A stretch of 64,000 nucleotides of DNA from contig OY987303.1 of the NCBI GenBank assembly GCA_963920635.1, positions 45,383,223 to 45,447,222 of the forward strand. Reading direction: 5' to 3'. How positions within the stretch are numbered: the first letter of the stretch is position 1; every line of letters begins with the position of its first letter. Origin of the DNA: Pseudeuparius sepicola. Its lineage: Eukaryota > Arthropoda > Insecta > Coleoptera > Anthribidae. The notes beneath the pieces were generated by a model. The model searched no databases. It worked only from the letters and a program-made list of their open reading frames with translations, and was not told the DNA's origin. Of the stretch, positions 28,201-40,200 are shown in pieces. A program made the translations under genes and the position numbers.

Positions 28201-31200
28201 GTTTAAATTATTTCCAACACGCGGATGGGGCTAATTGTATTGAGGATTTTGATTCATTATTGTCATACGTAACCACCGAACATACACAAATTTACAACAA
28301 AGTTGTTGTGGGAAATGCAAGATCTATTTTTTCTGATTTAAGTTCGGTGGCACCAGATTATATTGATTTCGAACTACATGAATCAAATAGTATATCATAT
28401 GTTTGTGGATATTTATTAAGAAAGTGCTTGGAACAACATTCATGTGAAGTTTGTATTAAATATTGTAAACGTCATACATTAGGGGATACTGATTTGTTTA
28501 CTTATTTTAAAGCATACAAATCAAGTGGTAACGAAACCTTTGGACATTTATTTTCACCTCCTGATAATTTCCTAAATTATATTAAAACTCTCGAAGTTAA
28601 TTTTTGTACCCTCTTTCCAAAGTTTGCTTTAGAAGAAAATGTTGGTGTGAAATTAAAAAATAAGCTGCAAAACATTTCATATTAACATCCATGCCCTAGT
28701 TTTAAACATGCCTATTTATTATCCCTTTATGTAAGATTTAGAATCTATTCTTCTTTAAAATTTTTAAATCGTGATATTGTTTCTAATAAAACTAATAAAA
28801 ATTATAAACTTCGAAATTTACATTTATAAGTGCTGCCAGGGGTCATTATTTTTAAAAATTAGGCTAAGTCGATAATGTATAGTGTGCATGTGCATAATAT
28901 GTACGTAAGTAGTTTATAATATCTTTTGTATTTATAAGTATTATATTTCATATGTGCTATTGTTTTTGAATTTTTTTTATAGATTTTAGTAATAAACATT
29001 TTTGATAAATAACCTTTTTTTACTACCAGTGATACGAAGGTCAACCAATTTTGCAAATAATAATTGTTATGGATCTATATAAAAAACAAATTAATTGCCG
29101 AGCTATGAGTTTGGACGCAAGTCGATTGAAATATTGTAATATTTCAACCACCCAAGTAGAATAGTTCACTTGAACCTAAATCATAGTTGTTTCTAATTAA
29201 TATAGGTAAGTATAAAATAATAAAGAGGAAATATTGTGAAATTTCCATGTACAATAAAAAAATGTATTTTTCTCTTTAGTAAAATATTGATATTTATATT
29301 TTTTTCGTCAGTAAAATACCTACTTAAAATCACTTCTGGAGATTCAAATTTAACTAGATCTAATCCCAGAAAAAAACTTTACTATTCTAAAAATTAATTT
29401 TGCTATATAAAACACAAAATTTTCTATAGCCCGGACCTGATCGTGCCAACGCAATGGGCAAGTTCTACTCTGTCCAAAATACGGTGGGCGTGGCCAATGC
29501 GCAGATGTCAACGGCGGAGAGTTCATTTCCTATGCGCGAGAGGGGAAATTGGAACCGCGACATGAAAGGCGCCGAAAGCAAGTGCCACTTCTGATTCGTC
29601 CTTTTCTGGGCCGAAAATGCATAATAAAAAAAGTCACAGGGTGATAAAGGTACAGTTTAAAAAACATATTTTTCGCAAAAATTTCTGCAGAAGTTATGCA
29701 ATTTAAATGAGACTTGGTGCAGTCCATTAGTCGCTGACGTGCAACAATTTCGTGTAAAAACCATTTATTTCCATCGCCCAGAGGTGGAGGGGCGGGGTAG
29801 CTCAAGGGGTTTTATACTCATCACTTTTTTGAGGTTATCTTTTTGGCCTTGCAGGTTCATCATTTTAGTGCATCTTTTCATTTTGCAACAAAAGTGTTCT
29901 CTTGTTCCATTGTGATAAAATCAACCGTTTGCGTTGAAATTGGCAAAATATACCCTAAAACACCTGTTGACTCCAAAGTTCGAAAAATAAAATTATCACC
30001 TACCTCATTTAAATGTTACAGATGAATTGTACGTTCAAAACTAAGAAAAAAATGCCCAATAGGCATTGAGTGAAACATCACTGCTTTTCTTGAAATGGGG
30101 TGTCAAAATTTTGTCGAGCTCAATCCGTTCCATTTTTAAAGCGAACAAATTTTTGGTACATTGTTCATAGGGAATTTCTTGTCACTGTAAATGGTACAAT
30201 TATCCTGTGAAATTTGAAAGCGGTAGTTATTTTTCGAACTTTGGAGTCAACAGGTGTTTTGGGGCACATTTTGCCAATTTCAAATTTGTTACAGGTAATA
30301 CGTTTTCGCAAAAATTGGCATAATTTTCAGAGTTCAGTATCCTAGGAAAAAATGTGATTCTATTATCTCATTGCCCAACAGAGCAATCCACACATTTACA
30401 GTTCAGTGCACCTGCTTATGTGATTCTCTAATTTAGTGTGGATTTGCGTAATTGTGGCTATGCAAGTTGTGCTGGTTAAACACTCCTTGCTGGTTAAAAT
30501 GGGCTTCATCACTCCACAACACGTGTACGTTCTTGGCATAATAATATTATTCACCTTTTCAATCTCGCATTGCTGTTTACTAATTATGTGACAACTAAAT
30601 TATGACATTCAAAATGTCATATTCTGGATACGAAAAAGGTGACTTGACTTAAATGAAACTATTTTTTACATGAATTCACTGTTTAAGGAAGCATTTTTTG
30701 AATTTTTTTCATAAGTGATTTTCGTATTATTTTTGGTCGTAGCGTCTACCCCTGGCCGCTGCGGAATTCATTTTGGGATACCCTGTATATATATAACATT
30801 TAAAATATTAATCTTGAAAGAATAAAAACATTTTAGTCTACATTTTACTTACTTGTAGTGAAGTTTCTTGATGTATAAGCAGCACTCTCCTTGTTCTCAA
30901 ACACTGTAAATGCCTGCACTTGGTATGTCGCACCAGGCACCAAATCCTTTAGGGTATATTGCGTATTCTCCACATTGTCAATTGTTATCACTTGTGTCTT
31001 AGCATCTGGGATATGCACCAAAGGATTGATCTTCAACTTAAAACTCGTGAAACTGCCTTGTGTTGGGGGGTTCCACGAGACCACGCATTGCTTTCCACTT
31101 TTCACGAACACACTAAGACCAGATGGTGGATCAGGTACTGAAAGAGTAAGAAAATTTACCATAAAAAATCGCAGAAATGGAAATAAATCAAGAATATCAA

Positions 31201-34200
31201 CACTGTACGTTTTTGCAATGAGCAACATTGTTTATAGTTTGAAAACAACATGTTCTTAATAATAATTATTTGTACTGTAGTGCAAGCAAATATGTGAAAA
31301 ATAATTATTATGGAAACATGTTAATTACTGTAGCATGTAAAAAACAACAGTTACTTGAACTGGTAAAATAATTCATATAATAAAAAGTAATTGTTGACTA
31401 GGAAATTTTATTAGGTATGTACAGACTTGTACAGTATTTCTCATAATGTCTGCTGTAAAAATGAAATGCTTGATTGGTTAATTAGGATTATTGTAAGTAG
31501 GTATTGAATTGTATTTTATGGAGGTCTCTTAATGAGCAACATTTGTACATGGTTCCCCATATTAAAGTACTCATTTAAAATTCGCATAAAATGAAAACGA
31601 GGTAATTGACTGAACTTTTGGTTAGCTGGCCATTACTTCTCATCTTTTGGATTAATAGAATTACTATGACATGACATTAGCTTTATTTCCGTTTTTTATT
31701 TGGAAGAACAGTTCATAACAATTCAAAACTTGCGCAAAACTAATTGCACAGTGCCGCAGTTCTGGAGGTTCTGAACTTTGCAGAAAATGGAAACATGTTC
31801 TATGATATGATGATTAGTGATTCGTGGTTATTTTTTTATTTCCTTTTTCTCAGGTACTATTATGAATATGAAGTGAATATTATTATTTAGAGTAATTAGT
31901 TGTGGAAATTTAAAATACTACTAAAAATCTATTAATAATTGTATAGACTCCTCTGCGTATTTTTCATTTTTCTGGTGGTGAACCAGAACTTCTGCAGAAA
32001 AGAAAGCTTTCAACACCTCTTTGTCTTCATCTGTAGACAAGAGATATTTATGTCTTCATCTGAAGAAGAATTAGAACTAATTGGTACAAATTAGCGGCAC
32101 TAGCGCCAAAAAATCTAATTTCGATGTAAACAAGACAAAAACTATGTGTTATTGATGTTATTACGCAGGTGCAGAACTATACATTCTGAATTGGTTCTCA
32201 CAAAAAGCTGGGACTGATTTGGACTACACTATATTGCAAACACCACACCAGTTTGTGAAATCATATTTAGCAAGCTTTAAGTCCCTCCTTACTACCACTT
32301 GAACATGCAAACATTATTCAGCACATATAAATGCAGACCAAATTTCCGTTCATATTTTTTAATTGGTATGATTGTATCTACAAAACGAATAAATAAATCT
32401 GTCCAGGATACAAATTAATAGGTTCAAACTTAAACCAAGTTAATACATTTAATTGTATTTCCGGTGAAAATAGAAATCTTGAAAATCATTATGGTACAGT
32501 TTGTATGTAATTAAAATTCATAATATCTATGCATATATAATGCAGTATGGTATGGTAATATTATAATTTCTATTTAAATTTTATTTTTATTAAAGAGAAT
32601 GAAAAGAATATATTATATATTATTATACAAAAACCAGTTTGGTTTGCACAAAGTAGGTGTAATATGGAACATACAAACAAATGTTATTGTTTGCTTGCTG
32701 TAAGTCCAATTAAATAATTGCAGCACTTTTAAAGCATCGTGCCAAAAATTCATGTTGGAATCTTTATTTAATTTACATGACACACAAATTTAGTTTGTTT
32801 TGAATTCCTAAATAAATAGTAACAGGTACGACTTAATATTGGATGTACCAATTTCAGTGCTATGAATCATCATTTCATAATGTCAATTTTTATCATAGGC
32901 AAAAAATTTATTATAGGACATTAATCGACATTTCAAAAAGGAGATTTTTTCATGTAAACATGTGTCGAAATACTAGCAGTTTTCATTAAACAGGGCGTCA
33001 AATTACAATTTTTTTAAGTTTTCTTTTATTTTTCCTAAACATATTTGGCACAGTTTAGACACACATTAAGTGCTATAAATGAAAAATAATTTGACCTCTC
33101 TACTTCCACCAATGCCGGAGACGTGAGAGTCAACCATCATAATTTTTAATAAAAAAAATTGTAGGTATGCCACTGGAAAAGTTATCTTTTTTTGTTTCCA
33201 CTAAATTTCACATCCAATTCTAAGAAAAAAAGTATTCTTGACTTTCTATTATAAAATGTACCATTTTTGAAAGATTCATTTTCGAGCGTTTTAATTTATT
33301 TAGCAGAAGAAAATCAAAGTAGGTCTAGGTTTTTGAAATTTTGCACACCTACTCAGTTTTTAGTTCTGAACAACTTTCCTTAACAACATTCTGTCATAAA
33401 ACCTATAAAAAGAGTTTCTAGATTCCATAAATTATGTGGCTTGGAAATTTTGAAAAAACTAACTTTTCGCACCTGTAAAGTGCCCTTTAGTAGGTTTTAT
33501 GACAAAATGTTATTAAGGAAAGTTGTTCAGAATTAAAAACTGTGCAAAAAATTTCAAAAGCCTACACCTACTTTGATTTTCTTCTGCGAAAAAAATTAAT
33601 ACACAGAAAAATTAATTTGTCAAAAAAGTACATTTTTCGAAAATGTCAAGAATACCTTTTTTCTTAGAATTGATTGGAAAATTTAGTTAAGGCAGAAAAA
33701 TATTACTTTTCCAGTGGCGTACCATTTCTTATTAAAAAATATTATGGTTGACCCCCGCCTCTCCAGCACTGTTAGAAGTAGACAAGCCGAATTATTTTTA
33801 ATTTATAGAATTTAATTCGTGTCTAAACTGTACCAAATATGTCTGCCATAGCTGTCGTCATTTAGGAAAAATAAAAGAAAACTTGAAAAAAATTGCACTT
33901 TGACGTCCTGTATAACGAAAACCACTTGGATTTCGATACATGTTTATATGAAAAAAAACTCAGTTTTTGAAATTTTCTAGCAGTTTTTAAAGTATTGCAG
34001 ATGTTTGGCCCACACTGTAATATGTCTTCTTCTGCCATTTTTTCATTTAGGCACCCCTGTTCAAACTACAGGGTGTTAAAAGTTAAATTGTAAAAAACGA
34101 ATTTTATTAACAACCCGTGTTTTTAAGATATTTGGTTGAAATCTGACAAGGATTTTTTTACATAAACACATTTTTTGAGATCTGAACAAAATGGAAGTGA

Positions 34201-37200
34201 TGTAACTTTGTCTCCCCCAACTTATCTCTACTAAGGCCTATGTTTTAATGAATAATCCTTTAAAATCAGTGTTAATTTTCTATAATTCTTTACTTTGTAA
34301 AATTTCATTTAGGATTTGGTTTACAATATATTGCAACTTATTCAGTGGCGAAACCTCCATGTTACCACTGGAAACACCGAATTCCAAATTCCAAATATCA
34401 TTACGATTTTCAAAACCTAGCAAAATTAATTTTTTAAAGAATTTTTAAGCAAACGGCAAAGTGCAAACCAAAGAAATTAACAAAAATTATATTCACCATC
34501 ACCAAATGGAAAAGTGGTTAAGCCGACGCTCGATTCATGCCCGCTTATCTGCACACTGTTCCAATTTTTTCTCCTGCTTAATGCAGTTTATTTTTAGTTC
34601 TTGATGACCCAAAAGGGTAATATTCCCGGTTTTTGTCAATCGCTCGAAAAGAGGGAAAATGTATGAATTGAAACTTATTTTGTAAGTAAATACTTTTGCT
34701 GGGTGAATTGCTAATTCATCATTTTAGGCCATTTAACTTTGAAAGTTGTGAAAAATTTTTGGCCGCGGCACATGCCTGTGGCGCTAGCCCTTTTTTGGTA
34801 ACACTTTAAAAAGTCATGCGTCACTACTGAATTTATTTGGCTATTTTCTATAAACACAATGTCGTAATTGGGCGAGATTGGGATTACCCAATAATGGATG
34901 TCTTCTGATAGCTTTTTTATTTTGCTATTGATTTTAATATTTTTTGCGTCAATGCCCCTTCAGGGGCCCTGCAGCGGTTCACTTTTGGATCGCATAACCT
35001 TATTTTTTGTCAACTTTATTTCTTCAAAATTTTGAATCTACTTTAAGAATCCGCTATTATTTCTAAGCAATAATTCAGCAAACGATGATGTAAAAAATTT
35101 GAAGCCTAGTAAAAGAAAAAATTGGGAAGAAATAATTGTTTGCCGAAGTTTAAAACTTGGAGCAAATGAACCCTAAGCATACGAGTAACTCAAGGCTCCT
35201 GCTTCAAAGTAAAAGGTCAAAGTTTGTTTTTTGTTGCCACATTTCAATATTTTTTTTGTGGGAGTGAAACTGAAGAAATAAAAAATATCTCCCATGGGCA
35301 TTATTGGGTTTTTAGTCTTGATTCTACAAAGGGCAGGTGTTATAACACTTCAAACATTCTAAGAAAATGTTGTATTCACATCATAAGCACCAATATTTGC
35401 TTGAGGTCTTTTCGCGAATTTCCACACAGACAGGGTGTTTCCATGTTAAGACATTACAAGAGATTATCTCTGTAATTTTTAAGATACATTGGCGGTTCAA
35501 AAACTAAAGTTTTGGAATTTTTTTCAAGGAATTAGATGCCGCCAAGAAAAAAACAATTGAACTTCAGGCAAAAAAGTTAAGTCAAAATAACCGATTTTTA
35601 AAAAAAAATCAACATGGCGATTTTGTTGCATTTTTTCATTAGACTGGTAAAGTGGATAAAAAATCTGCCCCGTACACTTGAATATCATTTCCGGTTTAGC
35701 CGGAAGTGATGATTTTTTTGTTCCAGCTAAGATGTCATGAGCCATTATCTCAGCGATGTCTTAGACAAATTGATGGTTGAAAAACCAAACTTGTGTAGTT
35801 TTTTGCAAGGGATTGGATTCCACCAAGAAAAAATTAGTTGAATTTCAACCAAAAAGGGTATCACCAATTAACTGTTTTTTTTTTTAATTAAGATGGGGAT
35901 TTTCTTGCATTTTTGGATGTCCTAATATAGACAATTATTTAGAATATAGAACTCTAGTATTTATTCATAAAATTAAATTATTATTTCTTGAAATCGGCAG
36001 TAAAGTGTCCCAAAATCATCATTAAAAGCTCAGAAATCGGCACTGAAGTAATCCATTATTGTACGATTTTTTCAATAAGTAGGCCTTGGCGAGATGTAAA
36101 CATCAAACGTCAGACGCGGAGCCGTCGGCCGTCAAAAGTGAAAAAATATTGAAAACCCGGCCAATAAAGGCCCATTTAACTATTCGTACACATTGCGAAA
36201 TTGTTACCTATAGAAGCGCAATCTATCAGTATACATATTTTAGTAGGTTTGAATATCAATAAATTTATTACGGAGGCTGCACAACAAGCAGCAGTTTGGT
36301 TTTTCTGTTCGAGGGCGCCGTAGGTCATTATACCTGACCTAGGTAGAGCGATCGTCAAAGTCAAGCAACGCCGCGCGCAGTCGGTTCATGGATGGGTGAT
36401 CCCTTATTATTATTTTCTTGCATAATAAAACTTTTTTTTTTCCGATTTCAAAAAAAATATAATATGTACCTTGGCACTTAAGTTATTTTTATGACTCGGC
36501 AACTAAATTCCACATGAGTCATAAAAAGTTGAACTTCAGTGCCTTGGTACATAAATAACTATTTCTTGAACTCGGCAGTAGTGTCCCAAAATCGTCATTA
36601 AAAGCACAGAAATCGTACAATAATGGGCTACATTATTGTACGATTTTTTCAATAAGTAGGCCTTGGCGAGATGTAAACATCAACGTCAGACGCGGAGAAA
36701 TCGCCCGTCAAAAGTGACCAAATATTCAAAACCCGGCCGATAAAGGCCCATTTAACTTTTCATACACATTGCGAAATTGTTTCCTATAGAAGCGCAATCC
36801 TTCAGTATACATATTTTAGTAGGTTTGAATATCAATAGCTTTGTTGTGGAGGCTGCACAAGAAGCAGTAGTTTGGTTTTTCTGTACGAAGGTGCCGTGTC
36901 TTGTCTTACTTGACCTAGGTCAATGAATAAAGAACCCTAGGAAGGAGCCAAAGCTCTATGGGCATTATAAAATACGTGAGACGGAAATCGCCCTGTATGG
37001 AGACTGAATTTTGACAAAATATTTTAATATTTGACGGTGGTTTGTGCTATTAGATATTTGTGTAGTTCTTCTATAAGTACTTTTTGGAGATCTATTATGG
37101 TTAGCTGTGCAGCCTGCGGCTATTCGGTGACTACCAGAACAAAATGTTTGGGGGATAACATTCCAACGGTAAGTACTTTTGTAAACCGGAAACGGCAGGC

Positions 37201-40200
37201 CGCCATATGCAGAGACTAGGTAGAGCGATCGTCAAAGTCAAGCAACGCCGCGCGCAGTCGGTTCATGGACGGGTGATCCCTTATTATTATTTTCTTGCCT
37301 AATAAAACATTTTTTTCCGATTTCAAAGAAAAATATAATATGTACCTCGGCACTGAAGTTCTTTTTATGACTCATGTGGTTTATTTGCCTCGGCCGGAGG
37401 CCTCGGCAACTAAATTCCACATGAGTCATAAAAAGTTGAACTTCAGTGCCTTGGTACATAAATAACTATTACTATTATTATGCATACTTTTTTCTTGGGT
37501 TTCTACTTATTTTATTATAAAGTGTAATAATAGTTAACCCATACAATCGATAGCCTGTTACAAGGATAGTACCTGAAATGTTTGTTGTTAAACAGTCAGG
37601 ATTTTATAACTGCCAAAAAATGCTTATAAAATGTAACAGCACTTTATCGAAGGAACTGCTTTGTTTTTATTTAGTGTTTCTGTAGAGACAGGAATGTGGT
37701 GCCTTATTACTCCCCAGGTAGGTAAAACAACTTTGCAAGAGGCAAAAAAATTCATGTTTAAAATTCTGAGATTCAACTTTGCTTGTTTTGAAACCTGATA
37801 ATTTGTGACATTCTAGCTTCAAAAATCAAGTATGGCTACGAAATTTATAAGAAACTGATTTGCACACTCGTCAAGAGCCTTTTCTGGAACAGAAACACAA
37901 TTTTTATGCTCCAGTGCAAAATTTCTTGACTTCATTTTTAGGATTTATTTTATTTAACTAATCTATTGGAAAAGATACTACACATTTTTAAGAAGAAAAG
38001 TATTTGCGAACTTTTTAAGACATTTTTTAATTCAAGATGGACAATCCAAAAGAAAAATCAATTTCTGTGTATTTAAAAATAAATTACCATTAGGTATGTC
38101 ATAACATCCTAACTGCTTTTATTCTTGAAATGAAGGTAGGTATCGATTATATTCATGAATTAATTTATTCCCATTAAAATATGATTTCTTTATTTAGCTC
38201 AATTTGTGTAAAATATGTATTTTAAGCCAGTTTATACAAAATAGCATGGTAGATTAATTTACGTAAACCTGTGCAAACTTATTTATTTGTAATGTTAATA
38301 CCAAACTAGAGTGCTTATTTTAAATAAATATCTCAAAAAACTACAAAAAACATTTGGATATTTTTTAGATAAAATTAAAGCTTTCTAACTACTGCTATTT
38401 AATAGGAATTAAGTAGACGAGTACCTCAGAAAATATAGTTCCGCGACAGAAAGCTCCTTAACAATATCTGCCAAATGGACTCCAACTTCCGACTCCAAAA
38501 ACAAGCAGACTGCATTTCTTATAAAATTATATTTTTCTAAAATATAATCTCCCCAATTTGTACATTAGCCAACATCTAATAATAGACCTCATTTGTCAGC
38601 TGTCATTAAGGAGCTTTCTGTTCTGAATGTATTTTCTGTGTTAGTACCCAAAATTTAAGTTATGGCAGAGATCTGTATTATAGGAGATATGGGGCCCTTA
38701 AAACTGGGTCCAAACTTCCCTTCAGGCTATAAAGTATTGGATGGCTTTCATTTTTCGAGATGAATTTTCAATTCAATTCTCACAATTTTCTGACTTGAAT
38801 TTTAATTTATTTGTAAATTCAAAGGTTCCCTTGATCACGGTTGCACAGTAAATCAGTTAAAATATTTACTCAAACAGGTCAGCCAAAAGTAGACAAAATG
38901 TTTCCCTTTATTAAAAGGTATGTTTTTCCAATAAACTTATTTTGATAAATCATTGGTCTTCAAGATACATAAATTCAATTTGTCTCTATTAATTATTATT
39001 GTTTCAAGTCCTCTATTTACAACAATCAAGCCTTAACAATATAAGTTCGTTAGAAATAATTACTAGGTATGGTGTGACACAGGATAGTTATTTGTGCACC
39101 AGGACACTGAAGTTCAACTTTAGAAGGCAGAAGCAAATAAACCTAATGAGTTATAAAACGAAACTTCAGTGCCAAGGAGCATATTTTTTTTTTAAATTGG
39201 GGAACAAGAAGTTTTATTAAGAAGAAAGCGGCTAGTATAAACTTTCGGTTAGATTTTTAGAAAAAGCCCAAAAGTTTCATATCACAAAGAAATATGAAAA
39301 CATGCGAAATTAAACCTTTCTTAAAAGGAATTTGCAAATTTGCGCAAAGCTGAGCATTTTTGAAAGACCGATTTTTATTTTAGTGGGATGTTTTACGCAA
39401 AACCTTATTTTTTAATGTTTGTTAATAAAACAAACCATTCTGTCATAAATAATAAGTATACATGAACACTTAAAGACGGCAGTCACCCATCCATGAGCAG
39501 ACCGCACATGCCGTTTCTGCACTTTCCATATCGCCATGATTTTTTCTTGTCTTGCTACATTAAGCCATGGGACTACTACTGTGTGGCAAAGCAGTGGAAG
39601 TCCTAATAAGGAGAATCTCGATTGCAATCTACCTACAGAATAATAATCGTTGTTCAAATAAACCCAATTGCTTATACTGAAAGATAGCTGGGTTTTGAAT
39701 TGACTCTCTGGCTACGTTTGATGAACGACGGGCCTATCTGATGTATGGTCGTTAAATCTCACCAAGGCTAGCTTATAGAAAAAATTGTACAATCATGATC
39801 CACTTTACTGCAAATTTCTGAGCTTTTAATGGTGATCTTAAGACTCTAGTGCAAATTTTAATTTTAATTTTCTTAGCTGATTTTTATACGAATGCTAAAT
39901 AAATAAAAAAACAAGACAGTTACAAAAAGGAGACAAGAGAACTTTTTTTATACACAATTAAATATTACAAAATATGGTTGACAAGAATGCAAAGTTATTT
40001 CTACAAGAAACTTCACGTAAGAAAGCAACAATCATGTGACTATCGAAGGCGCCTCCTAATGTCCATAACTAGGCCTGAGACAAAATATCGATAAAATCGA
40101 AAGTATCGATACTATCGATTTTATCGATACTCGATATTCAATTTCGATAAATCGAAATATCGATATTATCGATATTTTCGATCTTTTCGATTTTATCGAT

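Larger units (their letters stand above)
24726..29610 (+). mobile_element. P-superfamily DNA transposon, about 4.9 kb
   Basis: Perfect 32-bp terminal inverted repeats start CCCAGAAAAGGACGAATC at 24726 and end at 29610. The flanks share CCGAAAA (24719-24725 and 29611-29617), a 7-bp duplication, or 8 bp with one shift; P elements normally make 8 bp. Inside is a four-exon THAP-transposase gene on the plus strand. CCAGAAAACCCA, an extension of the TIR start, recurs at about 24988, 25583 and 25829, possibly transposase-binding subterminal repeats. The host site is intron 3 of Ptp10D, opposite in strand. Confidence 0.88.
36001..37470. repeat. Tandem dimer of a unit of about 550 bp carrying a 5S-rRNA-like segment
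   Basis: The unit runs from GGCAGTAAAGTGTCCCAAAA through TTTCAATAAGTAGGCCTTGG and AACCCGGCCAATAAAGGCCC to a 5S-like segment, then a palindrome around CTCGGCAACTAAATTCCACA ending CTTGGTACATAAATAACTA. It starts again at about 36555 and ends at about 37470. The second unit is interrupted at 36921-37215 by an insert flanked by CTAGGT. A diverged copy of the palindrome is at about 39090-39190. No protein gene is part of the unit. Confidence 0.75.

Noticed and set aside
24632..30790. One outer mariner-type element containing the P element
   Set aside because: Both candidate ends have an ACAGGGT-like start, but the following bases do not match as a TIR pair, so the outer element could not be supported.
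36345..37280. Functional 5S rRNA genes
   Set aside because: Only the middle of 5S is recognisable. The 5' and 3' stems are absent and the segment lies inside a repeat.
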